Both the position numbers and the translations under genes were made by a program. This document shows, in pieces, positions 22,980-34,053 of a stretch of DNA of 64,000 nt. Location of the stretch: positions 62,001 through 126,000 of the forward strand of contig VCMS01000075.1 of NCBI GenBank assembly GCA_022539475.1, in the 5' to 3' direction. The first letter of the stretch is position 1. The number at the start of each line of letters is the position of its first letter. Source of the stretch: Gracilaria domingensis (Eukaryota; Rhodophyta; Florideophyceae; Gracilariales; Gracilariaceae). The notes below the pieces were generated by a model that saw only the letters and a program-made list of their open reading frames with translations, did not search any database and was not told the DNA's origin.

Positions 22980-25049
22980 TTACTCATGTTCCATGTTAAA
23001 CTTCGCCATGTCGATGAGCTCGTGAACATCGTCATTACACGCGCAATCAAGGTCTGTGATCTTTCCATCACAGATGGCATGAAACAGCAAGTAGAGACTT
23101 GCTTGGGGCTCAAGACATACTCGCTGGTTATAACGAACATGCGTTACAGGAGATGGACAATCTTGTTCATCTTCCTGATGCAGCTCACAGGTCGTTATCA
23201 CTCCCATCGACCAGATTCCAGCAATCTCCTCCAGATATGGCCAGACGCGATAAAAGGACTCAAAAGTCCTATCTCTTTCTGGTGCTTTCACACCAAGACT
23301 GAAAACGGGCCACTTAATGTAAGGTATCAGACCTGTGTGTGCCCAACAACCCAAATTGGAATCACGCAGCCAAAGACATTGATCCAGCCATACCCGAACC
23401 TTCTGTACATTGGAATTGACGAGTATATGCATCGCTACTTGAAAATTATCCCAACTATCATCAGAAAACTTATAGCTACCAACGCTTCGATTGCGATGAG
23501 TGTACGAGATAGCAAAAATGGGAATGTTGTCCCGACCACAGCGATGATAATCCTGTTCGCAAGCTGCATAACCCGAGCGTCGCAATTGAATTCCAAACAA
23601 TTGTATGTCGGTGTCATCTGCGGGATGCAAAACGCGAGAAAGCCCTTTGCAAGCCTCATCAAACACAATCTTTCCTAGGCTACTCGCAACTTTAGCCTGA
23701 CGTTTGTGAACCTCTTCTAGCAATTCGCCTATAATCAATTCAGATTTCTCAGACGGGCGTTCAATCGGCACCGGAACGATATTAAAGGCGGCACAGGACA
23801 TTTGAGTAGAAGCGATTGAAGATGGCTGTGAGGCAGTTTCTTCTGACGCAAAAGCTGTCGCTGGACACGGTCCAGGCAGAGATCCACAGTCTGGAGTACC
23901 TGCCATAGCAGATGGTAGAACAAAGGGAGTTTGCGGCGATACGGGTGCAATATGATATGATTCAATACCACTTTCCACTGGAGGATGGGGATACCCATCA
24001 GGTGCAGCTTGAAAGGAGGAAGATGAGTAGTTCGGCCTGCCTTCCGCTGGATCATGCCTTGGCATGGGACGGGAAAAAACGTGATGAGGAGGTGGTCGAT
24101 GGTGAGTAGATACAGCTGGCAAACTCTGAGAATGAGGAATGTGACTCGCGGGTGGATATGTATCATACTCAGGAGACGGCAAGTCTGGGGCGGACTCATA
24201 CGGACGTTGCGTACATGATGCTGCCTGAGGATAGTTTGGCCGCTCTGAACAGGTGGCCTACGAAGAATTGTGGGCAGGTTGGGTGTAATACCTGAGCGGC
24301 TGCTGATGCGACGGTTGAGGCACTTCCGGATAGCCTGGTGGAGGTGTTTGTGGTGGCGCAGATGGCGAAAAGGAAGGTTTGGTTTCCGTGTACGACATGG
24401 GGGGAGGAGTGGTTGGAGGCGGGTACAAGCTCGGTGCTGAATTACTGGCGCCGTGAGTTTGTGAAGATGGGTGTGACGACGTGGGACGCTGATTGGTTCC
24501 GAGTGGATGTAGAGATGTTGCTGAAGGGCTCGTCTCTTGAATGCAATTGGGTGCCTGAGCAGGATGTGGTGGCAAGGGATATGTAACTACTGGCGGCGGA
24601 TGGCTTGGCGGGTTTGAGGAAGACAGATAATATGACGGCGGCGAAGCATAGGGAGGATGGGGCTCATAGTGAGCTTATGTCGCGGTAGGTGGAATGGAAG
24701 GTGGCCTTGGGAGAGTTGGTAGCGGGGTTTGGTCAGAGAAATGTGACACATGGGAAGGGCGAGGGGTAGAGTGTGAGTAGTTTAGTCTAGGAGTTAACTG
24801 ACGTTCCGGTGGAGGAGGAGGCGAGGGAGATTGAGCAACAGATGGGTAAGACGGTGGCGGTGGCGGGGGCGGAGGAGCTGGGTAAGACGGATAGAAGGGC
24901 GGAGGCGGCTGCGCACCCTGAGGGTAGAAATACGGCACAGGATCACCTGGGTGGGAGTGATTCGGAGGTACACTCGACGAGGATGGAGGATCAATGTTGA
25001 CCCTACGTAGTTGGTAAACGTATCGTGCGAAGCTGCACGCGCAGCACAC
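22980..25049 (-). pseudogene. Proline-rich protein with an unknown C-terminal domain, two in-frame stops
   Basis: A single minus frame of about 690 codons from 25049 to 22980 is broken by TAA at 24675-24677 and TAG at 24258-24260. The first 450 or so residues are Pro/Ser/Tyr/His-rich with PPPPPPPP, PPPYASPPSYYL-like and QPP runs, probably disordered. The last 250 residues form a mixed domain with KSELIIGELLEEVHKRQAKV (helical), then VRVWLDQCLWLRD, WAHTGLIPYIKWPVFSLG and FYRVWPYLEEIAGIWSMG. I recall a similar W/D-rich arrangement from proteins of unknown function but cannot name it. The C-terminal 400 residues are open and could be expressed alone from the ATG at 24182. Both stops fall in low-complexity sequence where Gln is common. 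Confidence 0.5.
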
Positions 25050-25249
25050 AGCGTCACGCTAGGCGGCGCCAAATTGCCTATCGCGCGCGACACGCGCCGT
25101 GCCACGCGTAGCGCCTAATCCGTATACGTGTACATCCCTACCGCGGCTCATACACCGCCATCGTCGCCGTCCATGGCACTTGCAGCCCCTTCCACAGCCG
25201 CGTGCGGCTTTTAGACGCTCCTACTTTGTCGGGGATGGCAGAAACAAGA

Positions 25250-27266
25250 CGAGGGTCACGCCGCAAACATTATCGACCTCTAGAACGACTAGTCCCGTAC
25301 ACCAAGAAGGACAGGCCGCAGGGCCAGTCCGTTTAGGCGGCGCGTTGTGTCACCTACTTCTCGACCACCAGCATCAAGCATCACACCTTCAGCTTCACCT
25401 ACCATGGCGGCGGCGACGTGTTGCTGCTCAACGGCGTGGAAAGGGTGGAAAAGATGTCTGGCGAGCCCAGCCCGTGCGTCAAGAAAACCATACGCGCCGT
25501 GGTCACCGTGCCGGAGGGCGAGGTGCCCGTGCAGATCGTGTAATACAAGTCCGCCGTCACGCCTGTGCAGTGTTTGATGTTATTGGTGGACAGTGTGGTC
25601 GCGCCTCCCAGCGTCACCGGCTATCGCTCTGCCGAGCTTGTGCCGGCCATATCGGGTACGACCACGCCTACCGCATCGCTCAATGGCGGTGGTCAGATGC
25701 AGATTATTGGAACGGGCTTTTTTGACGGCTTTTTTGTCAAGATTGGCAAGGCCACGCCATCGATTCGCTCATCTCCGCCACGCAGATTGTGGTGAACAGC
25801 ATTCCGTCCGCGGCGGCCTCGGGTGGAAACGAGGTGTTTGTTGTCGTGTCCAACTCGGCGGGCTCTTCAAACGCCTTTGCTCTCACGTACAATAATGTGG
25901 TCAAGGCGGGCGTGGGCTGGGAACAAACGTTCCTCAAGAGCGCCGGTGGAGGCAAGTATTCCATCAAGCAGGTCACGTCAGTGACGATTGGCCCGGATGC
26001 CAAGTATTCCGTAGGCTCGCTTGCGGAATTGTGTACCAACTGGACGTTGACAAAGCGCTGTTTGTCACGAGCCAATTCAAGTCGGCCAAGATTGGCGACG
26101 GCCTTGGCATTCTCGGTATAGCGTTCAATCCCAAGTCGAAAGACCTCCGCGTGTATGTGACGACACCCTTGCTGTGCTGCGATTTTGGGAGGATGCTGTC
26201 CGGCTCGCCGTCAGGCTGGGCCAATGGTGCGGTAGAAACGCTGGTTGCCTGCTGTGGCTGTTTGTGCTATGAGAAGCAGATCATTTCAGGTTGCTGGTCT
26301 CGAATCATGACCGCGGTGCCAATTCACTCCTGGTCTTAAATAACGGCGATATTCTCATTGCGGTCGTGGGTGACATGAATGCCAGGCACAGTACGCCAGG
26401 CAAAAAGCTCGGCGGCAAGCCGTGCACCGCGACGATTGTGGTGACCATCTTCTAGAGCAGCGAGTTCAACGGCAAGATTACTTACAACCAACATGCGCAA
26501 CCTGAAAAGTCGGTTCTAACCAGGGGCGACGTTTCCGCGTACGCCTCTGGTCTGCGCAACTGTTTCGGCATCGCGCTCCGTACGAATGGTCAAATGTGGG
26601 CCACAGACAAGGTGGCAACTTTGGATACGTTGACATCAGCACCTCCTGCAGTACGCATGTCAAGTTTTCGAAGTAGTTTGACGAGCTAAATCTGATTTTG
26701 TGCCTGGAAGTTACTACGGGCACCCCAACCGCAACAGAAAGGAATGCTCGTTTGGCACGGGTGTCGACCACAAGGCGAGGATGGTGCGCGCGTAGACGGG
26801 AGTGCTAGAGTACACGTCAAACGTGTTCCACGCTGATCTTAAAGATGAGCAGATTCTGTCCAAGTACGCCGACTCGGATTCAGGTACAACGTGGAGAAGA
26901 ACAACGTGAGCTTGATTCAGATGACCGGCAACTCCGGGATCAATGTGATCAACGGGTTATATGGTAAGCTGATCATGACGCGAGTTCAGCAAGGCTTTGT
27001 GGCTGCGCTAAAGCCCCAAATATTCCGCTGATGGTGCACCATTTGTGATAGCTGTGACTCGAAGAAGAGGCGTGGCCGGTAGCCAAGCGTACATTTCTGG
27101 CCAAGAATTGGTGGAAGCGTCTGTGGTGACGTTTGGAGGAACAGCTGCCACAGTGAAGTCGTTTGTGAGCAAGAACTGTATGTTTGTGACTGTGGTGCCG
27201 GGGAAGGGAGCCGTGTCCGTGGTGGCTTCATACGGTGTGTCGTCTAGTGCTGTGTCCCGGATATGA
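25250..27266 (+). pseudogene. IPT/TIG plus glucose/sorbosone dehydrogenase-like protein, heavily broken
   Basis: The plus strand, over three frames, shows in order: GDVLLLNGVERVEKMSGEPS and VVTVPEGEVPVQIV (25430-25540); a TIG-like unit with GGQMQIIGTGFFDGFFVKIG (25687-25750) and NEVFVVVSNSAGSSNAFALT; then propeller segments GLGILGIAFNPKSKDLRVYV (26100-26160), ISGLLVSNHD-like text near 26285, SAYASGLRNCFGIALRTNGQ (26535-26595), GQMWATD and GSYYGHPNR; finally a second TIG-like unit, GSQAYISGQELVEASVVTFG (27069-27130). GIAFNP, GLRN.(F)G and YGHPNR are hallmarks of the GSDH (PQQ sugar dehydrogenase, HHIP-like) fold. Such proteins are secreted or surface-bound in algae and protists. GC content is higher than the neighbours. 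Many stops and shifts make this an old pseudogene. Confidence 0.65.
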
Positions 27267-27391
27267 CTTTATCTACGTACATTGGCAATCTTAATGTAAT
27301 CATTACTGGCCAACGTTACGATGTGGCCATGTCTACAAATCCTAACATCATATTCTCGTAGTGGCTTTATCCACGAAATGAAGAGAATACC

Positions 27392-27986
27392 ATGCCCAAG
27401 CCATTGCTTGGTATTTCAGCTGAAATACAATCGAGAAGATCGGAGGCCGAAGCAATGTTGTCCAAGGTCAGAAATCGTTTTCGAAAGAGTGCCTACATAC
27501 AGCAAGTTGTGAATATGGCCCGAATTGATGATGATTTCCTGCCGTCTGAAACTGACACTACTTCTGTAGCGCCTTCTCTTCTTCGGTCGGAGTCGGAAAA
27601 TAATGCTGAACAGAATCCGAAACCACAAGAAAAGGGGGACCTCGAAAAAATCCGGGATAAGGATCTCTTGCGACTTCTGCAAAGGGACCTGGATGACGAG
27701 ATTGGTGACAATGCTGTGAAAGAAAACGGCGTCTGTAACCATTCATAACTATGAAATGCGAAAAGATGGTGAAGATCCCACCCAGGCCGTACAAGTTGCG
27801 CCCGAACCTGAGAAGGCGTCTCGTCTTTCTCAGAAAGAGAGGGAGATGGCAATGAAGTTTTGTCAGGCCATCAATAAACGACCGCAGGCTCACAAATTTT
27901 TGATGCTGCTACTCTCCAAAGCAATCGTAGACGCCTCAAGACTCAAACTCCGACCAGATCTCAACCTCCGGAACCGTAGGCAATGA
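27392..27986 (+). CDS. Hypothetical acidic, helical proteins in two adjacent frames
   Basis: Frame 27392-27748 (118 residues) begins MPKPLLGISAEIQSRRSEAE and contains KIRDKDLLRLLQRDLDDEIG. Frame 27756-27986 (76 residues) contains SQKEREMAMKFCQAINKRPQ and HKFLMLLLSKAI. Both are charged and helical. They may be parts of one gene split by a shift or a short intron. No family recognised; a transposon-associated gene is possible. Confidence 0.3.
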
Positions 27987-28282
27987 AGGTTATGAAGAAG
28001 ATAAGATGCAAAAAAGGGCTCGGCGCTCGAGTGCACGGCTGCTCAGCTCAATTAGAGTCAACGGTTAGGGCTTCTTGCCGAGGATTCGGTGTGAACCCTT
28101 AGCAAGCACGTTTTTACGCAAAGCATTTACTTTCTGAATATGAGCGGAAACAAATTCAAAGCCATGGCCGATCCCAAGAACCCTTGAAAATAGTGAATGT
28201 CGATCCCGGTTCTATTGAGAAGGAGGATGTGCAGGATATTCGGACTGGAATACTCTTGAACAAAGTAATATGAGCATAATGG

Positions 28283-29101
28283 TTACGACCCATTGGTGTT
28301 GCTGTCTTCCTCGTTAGATTTGCTTGCGTCTACGGTCTCTTCGGTAATCTCCAGTACCACAGCATCAGGTGGGACGCGCTCAATTGACTTCCTATGATGA
28401 TTGTGGGTTTTCAAGACCTTCGTCTCGACCTCACTGTGATAAAGATACTGCGTAGATTTAGAGTCACTTTCACCCAGACTTGAGTTTTTCTGTCCACTGG
28501 AAAAGTCCGATTCGGAACTTTGGGAACATGACGCCGCCAATACGTTTTGTTCCAAAGAATTCGAAGCAGAATGTTCCGCAATTTGTTGGACATTTGAGTC
28601 TCCAGCATCACTCTGGGTTCCAGACGATGTCCCATCACTGCATTTTTTACAAGACCATGTACTATCGGTGAAATCACTATTAGAGCTCTCTGTAAGGACA
28701 CTTTCAAAGCTCTTAAGGGCCCTTTCTCCAGCACAGCGTGCACGACGTCTGACCAATCGTTTGTTACGGTCATGAGAAGACTCACTCTGCCTTGAAAGTT
28801 TGTACCTTTTACGGCTCAATTGGTTTTCTCTTTCTCTGTTTTTTGTATTACTTCTCCACAGAGCTTTTCGAAGCGCGTCACTCAATGCCTTATTCTTTAT
28901 CTTGGCAATGTTTCCAGGCGTGTCGGACAGGATATGAACCTCTTCACAATTCTCGTTGCCTTCCTCGCATACAGTGTGCTCAAGTACTAGCACTGCGGCC
29001 GATTTTGGGAGCAAAACGGAGTTTACCGGAAACGATACTCCTTCTAAATCCACAGAGGTGTAGTTGTTGGTACGTGCGGTTGGTGACTCCATTTCAAACA
29101 C
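28283..29101 (-). CDS. Hypothetical Ser-rich protein with a basic patch, 272 residues
   Basis: An intact 272-residue frame. Residues about 75-125 are strongly basic (RSNTKNRERENQLSRKRYKL then RNKRLVRRRARCAGERA) and would suit nucleic-acid binding or a nuclear signal. Residues 130-230 are Ser/Asp/Glu-rich and probably disordered. A short hydrophobic start, VSFPVNSVLLPKSAAVLVLE, precedes the basic patch. Not recognised. Its orientation matches the CACTA transposase that lies upstream at 30391-33470, so it could be an accessory gene of that element, but no shared terminal repeats support this. Confidence 0.4.
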   Translation of the reverse strand: MFEMESPTARTNNYTSVDLEGVSFPVNSVLLPKSAAVLVLEHTVCEEGNENCEEVHILSDTPGNIAKIKNKALSDALRKALWRSNTKNRERENQLSRKRYKLSRQSESSHDRNKRLVRRRARCAGERALKSFESVLTESSNSDFTDSTWSCKKCSDGTSSGTQSDAGDSNVQQIAEHSASNSLEQNVLAASCSQSSESDFSSGQKNSSLGESDSKSTQYLYHSEVETKVLKTHNHHRKSIERVPPDAVVLEITEETVDASKSNEEDSNTNGS

Positions 29102-30390
29102 GAGGACAAGCTTGCCTACTTCTCGAGATTCGCACTATTGAAGAAAGAGGTTGGATGGGATAATTCAGGTTTCGGTCCCGTCCCAAAATTTGTGACTGGA
29201 CCCAAACGTGTAACTTTAATGTACACGTTTTTCGTCGTAGCGGTGCAGGCCGACTTGAGAGCCATTCATATGTCTTCGAAGAGAACAGCGCTGGAGTTTC
29301 GAAGTACGAAGAAGAATTATCGGAAGTGCAACGCGTTGGAGGCAGATCCTTCCATGGCCACTGGCGCCTGCATTTATAGCCTAAGGATTCTGGCACTACA
29401 CCGCCCTTTCCCCGCCCACGTCTGAACAGAACACCAGCGGCTATCCTTGTTCGAGTATTTAGCCGGCCGCTGCCGTACTCGCTTCTTCACTCTTTTCGCC
29501 TTGCGCGTCTGCGCGAGTCCATCACCGCGCCATGCACGCTCCTCAGAGGTGCCGCCCGGCGTACCCTGCTCTGGATTACGTTAGATCTTTGCGCTTGCGA
29601 CCCAAGGAGAAGCTACGTGGCGCCAGCGCCTGTTGAAAGGGCGACCTGCGCGGGCTTGTCGCGCATTCCAGCGCCTTTTGCATATCTAATTCCCTACCAT
29701 TCAACATCGCGGCTAAGCTGTTGCGACGCACATGGACACCGTTGATGTGATTTCACCATTTGTTATTGGAAGAATACGTTCACGCCCGCAGAAGTATCAG
29801 CCTCGATAGTTCGACCTCTCCCAAACACTTACGCGTTTCATGCTCGCAACACATCTGTGCCGAGAATGTCCCGCTCTTGGCATTATCGCTGCAAACGTTT
29901 GTTGCTCGCAGGGAACGTTTTGCAAAACTAGGCTTCGAGCTTACGATCCAAAGCGCTTTTTTTTCTTTCATTTGGCGCAACGGTATTTGAACTAATTTCT
30001 CTCCGTAAAACACACAATGAACGGAGCGGTATCTGATTGCGTCTTTGAATGTTATGCTTCTTTCCAACTAGTGCGGAACCTCTCAACACAGTAGTATCAC
30101 ATCAAAGTGAGTTTTTTATGGTGCAACGTAATTGTTGCAAAGATGGCCCTGCTTGGACCTCGAGTTTGGAAGACGTACTATGAAGTTATCGCATCCTTCT
30201 ACTACGCAACTTGATTCGCGATCTCTTTCGGCTACAATACAGTTCTTTAGGGCAAACGTAGTATCGATTTATGGCGTTAACTTTCTAACATTCAACCAAA
30301 CGGGTTTTCTCCATTCGTCCATCATCGTTTCGTATGTGATCTGGAAATTGAAATTCGAAAACATCATCTGACCGTATTTGCCATGAGATT
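29102..30390. other. Stretch without a recognised gene
   Basis: Weak frames only. 29420-29700 is GC-rich and blank. A CACTACA string at 29394-29400 could be a CACTA-element terminus, but no matching inverted copy was found near 33-36 kb. Confidence 0.3.
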
Positions 30391-33300
30391 CTACTCTCGG
30401 CGGCTCCTTAGCCCTTTCAGATTTTCTACAAACCCCTCGATTCTTTCCGAGTGGGGATGCTGTGGTTTATCAACATAGTACCGACGACCAGCTATTTCAA
30501 TAATCCCAACATTTCGGTCAATAACTTGGGCAATCTCGGTGGTTGTGCTGGTGATCTGTCTGTCTTCAGTGTAACGAAGATCATATTGTCTATGTTCAAT
30601 TATGTCATACTGCCAAAAAAAATCCGCGATAACGATGGTTATCTTTCTCCTTTCTCTATTTGTTATGGCAGTAATTTCCACTTGGAAAATCTTCCTCACG
30701 CTTCCATAGTACAAGTCCCTTTGTTTTTTACGATCTTTGCTATTCACTGTCTCAAGCTCGGAAGAAATGGAACCAATGGAAACGTCTTTCCCGACAAAAG
30801 TGGCTGCAATGAAGTGTTTCGGACGACAGTTTTTCTGCTTAGCAGCTCGCTTTCGATACCCTTCAAAAGTCTCTATTGAAACAGCTCCGTTCTGGTTCAT
30901 GACTATAGCTCTTTCATACTCCCCTGCACGCTCTATATGGAAATTTGTTTGCAACGGAAAATTCGATCTAAGAAACTCCCCTATGCATCTTTCGCGTCCA
31001 GGAGAAAGCCAGCTTGGATGTGGATCGCAACCTCGCCCATTGCAATACACATTAATTCCAACTTCGGAGAGTCCACTTTCTCCCTTTTTTGTACTCGAAG
31101 CAGACGGTGGAGCACTCAAATATGTAGACACAGTTGTAGGAATTCTGCCTTTGTTGGAGAGACGCAGTGAAAAGAGTCGAAAGTTCTTATGGAAGATATG
31201 GGCGGAAAGATGTGGACTATTCTGGACACGTTTTCCGATCTCGCCTAGCAATCGTTCTACTATGAATTGCGAACATGATGGCAGTGGCCCGCATTCCTGT
31301 AGCATTTCCGGAATATGGAGAATAGCATGAGTACTTGGGGTGAAACAAAAGGCTTTTGATTCGGAGTCGTACACCAGTTCAACAAACCTTGCGTACAACT
31401 CATAAACTAGCGAACGCAAGGATGACGCTGGCTCTTGTGAACAATCGTATCCGAAACTCTGCGTCACGAGTCGAGAAGTGAGTATCCAGACAAACATGAT
31501 CCTTTTATCCAACTTGTAATAGTGAAAAAATGGAGTAAGATACACTTCTGCATGCCGTTTAAAATCCTCTGCTTTGTATGTCCCTAGATTGTCCAACGAG
31601 AGCGGTGGTCGCCCCCAGCAACTCGGTATTCCTTTGAATGAGTCGTTCATAGCCCGATTAATCTTGGACATTGTATCGGATGGTATGCAAAAACGAGGTA
31701 GAGGTCTTCTTCCGTTCTCGAGTCTCGCATGCGATCCAGTTGTTAACCTAAGAGTCAGCTTAACCCAGCCCAGAAGTATCAAATGCATAACGTCGTACGG
31801 AAACGAAGATACATAGTCCAGGTCTAACTGGGCCAAAGTCGGCTTCTTTTTGATTCCTGTTTCCTTCAGGATCTGCTTTCTAGAATTCTTTGTCAAACGC
31901 TTCTGACTGAGCTTTTGCCATACTGCTTGAACCATTTCATGGGTTCTCTTATTTGGACACTCAAATTCTACCACGGCTTGAATTTCGCTCTTCTCGTTTC
32001 CTCGCAGGACATCTCTGAACCGTTTGACCGCCAATTCAGGTACGGCATAAGAGGCTTTTAGACTTTTGAAGTACGTCTTCTCCTTGCAACAATAACGACA
32101 AAATCGACCCGCATTGTGCCCGGCGAACCCCAAAACCTTGGATGCGGCTGGCCAGTCGGCTGTGAAGAACATCATGAACGCTCTCAAAGTTCTTACCTTC
32201 CCATCACTGCAAGACAACTGAATTCCCTTCTCTAAATTTCTCAGGTCTTTGAACAGTGGGTCTAAGAAAGTTTCGAAATGATTCGAGGTGTGCGTACCTG
32301 GAATGATAGCGTGAACGATCAGGTTTGAAGCCTTACTTCGAACCGACAATGGGACGTTCAGCACAGATGAGACGACCGGCCATGTGGATACTGCGTTCCC
32401 AACCCGATCTCGTCCGCACTCAAAACCGTCAGTCGAAAACGACAGAAAGACCAGAACCTCTTCTGATTCGTTCCAATTGAACAACTTCTCCGCAGGTTGT
32501 CGGAAGAACAGATCCCCATGGTAGTAGTCATGTGGTGGTAGCTCATCGCTCTCGTTCAGCAGATACTGTTTCGCTTTTCGATATCCATCCATTATGTGCG
32601 TGAATGATACACTAGAATTGCAGAGCCCTCTGAGCGCAGAAGATGTTTTCAGGTACCAGAACTTCTTCCCTTTTTTCTCTACGGAGAGGCTGCAAGTTGG
32701 GCATATATCAACATTCCGAAGGAATCCAGCTTTTGAAAATGTCTATTTGGACACATCGCAACGTTTGACTTCTCCAACAGAGAGCACTTAATTGAGTGCG
32801 AAATTAAGGATGTATACGAGAAAGATGATGAGATTGGTCTTGCCTGCAGCAAACGTTGCGCCGCCCTTTGCGAGATGTTCGACCTTTCAGCACTGAATAT
32901 GAATTCAATGAGGCGCTCAAACTCGGACTGAATATTGCTCTTCTCGAAATCAAACGATTGTTCCGGTGAAGCGTACTGTGAACTCAGACGCATTGAATTG
33001 AGACTTGAAAGTGACTGTGAGGAAAGGCTTATATCAAACTCTCTAGGGATGTTATTGAATGAATCTTCGTCATTTTTATTGCCACCCGTCCCTTCCTTTT
33101 GATCACATGCGGCTGAACTTGAGCTGGAATCAGACCCATTACCAATGGAACCTTGAGGCATTTCAATTACATCCTCAGAACGCTGGGATGGCTCCGACAC
33201 TAAAGTGTTGCCTCTGTTCTCAATTGGATACTGAGAACAAGAAGCACCAACCTCTGTTTCCCGTAATTCCGGTGAAGAATCATTGCAGGACTTTTGCCAA

Positions 33301-33470
33301 CGGAATCTTCTCTTGTACTGCTGTGTGGATAGAAATATATTTTCAGCCCTTTGTTCATTTCCGGGTTTGAAGGATTCGGAAATCTCATTCTCTCCTCCTA
33401 ATGGTTCTGGAGCAGTTTCCCAACGGTACCGCTTTCGTCTATTGTGGTCTTCCATTCTGCTGTACGACAA
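30391..33470 (-). pseudogene. CACTA/EnSpm transposase (Tnp2, Transposase_21 type), one shift
   Basis: The 733-residue frame 32592-30391 holds the Tnp2 core: LSFSTDGFECGRDRVGNAVS near residues 50-70, then IVHAIIPGTHTSNHFETFLD, FFTADWPAASKVLGFAGHNA, CRYCC, and FPYDVMHLILLGWVKLTLRL. The same frame stays open upstream of its ATG through KFWYLKTSSALRGLCN and DICPTCS. The 263-residue frame 33470-32679 gives the N-terminus, with FERLIEFIFSAERSNISQRA and MCPN.HFQKL; a single-base shift near 32715-32725 separates the two. The CPxC motifs on each side make a zinc-binding knuckle. The protein would bind the element ends and catalyse cut-and-paste transposition with 3-bp duplications. Only one break is seen, so the copy is young. 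Terminal CACTA repeats were not found. Confidence 0.8.
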
Positions 33471-33993
33471 TCACAAAAGCGATTCTAATCTATTTCAGTG
33501 ATATAGAATTGTACGCAACGATATCTGGTTGTGGCTCATGTGAGCTCCTATGCATGGAACTTAATACGGGAATGATCCCTTCTGATCTCATTTTATCCAC
33601 AAGCAGGCCTAAAAAGGCCACCGACGTCCAGAAAGTTGAAACCTCGTTTTGAAAACAATTCGATTTATTGCGAAGTAACCTGTCAACGGGTCTCACGCTC
33701 ATCTCCATATTTTTGCAACGGTTCAAGACTTGAACCGTCACGGAATCCATCTTCGTTCGGGGCGGCCTTTCGCTTCTGACAACTTCCGCCCAGCATGAGA
33801 CAGATTTAAGGAAAATGTTCCCAACGCTGCCTCTTAATGGCAGCTTCTCCCCCCCTCCTCCATCAAGAATCAAACGTCTCACCGGGACAGAACCATATCG
33901 ACGTCCCCTAGCTTGGTTGAGTTGGCGCGACGTATCGGGCTCTTATCCTACTGAACCGCCCGTCTGACGGCCTCCTAATCATACGGTTGACAT

Positions 33994-34051
33994 GTAAGCT
34001 GTTCCTCATAACATCCGTTGAAGCCACCATGAGACACTAACTTATTTTCAG
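33994..34051 (+). other. Probable 58-bp intron in the leader of the 34054 gene
   Basis: GTAAGC donor at 33994, CACTAAC branch-like site at 34035-34041 and TTATTTTCAG acceptor ending at 34051. The ATG of the downstream gene follows two bases later. The spacing suits a short spliceosomal intron. Confidence 0.55.
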
Positions 34052-34053
34052 AG

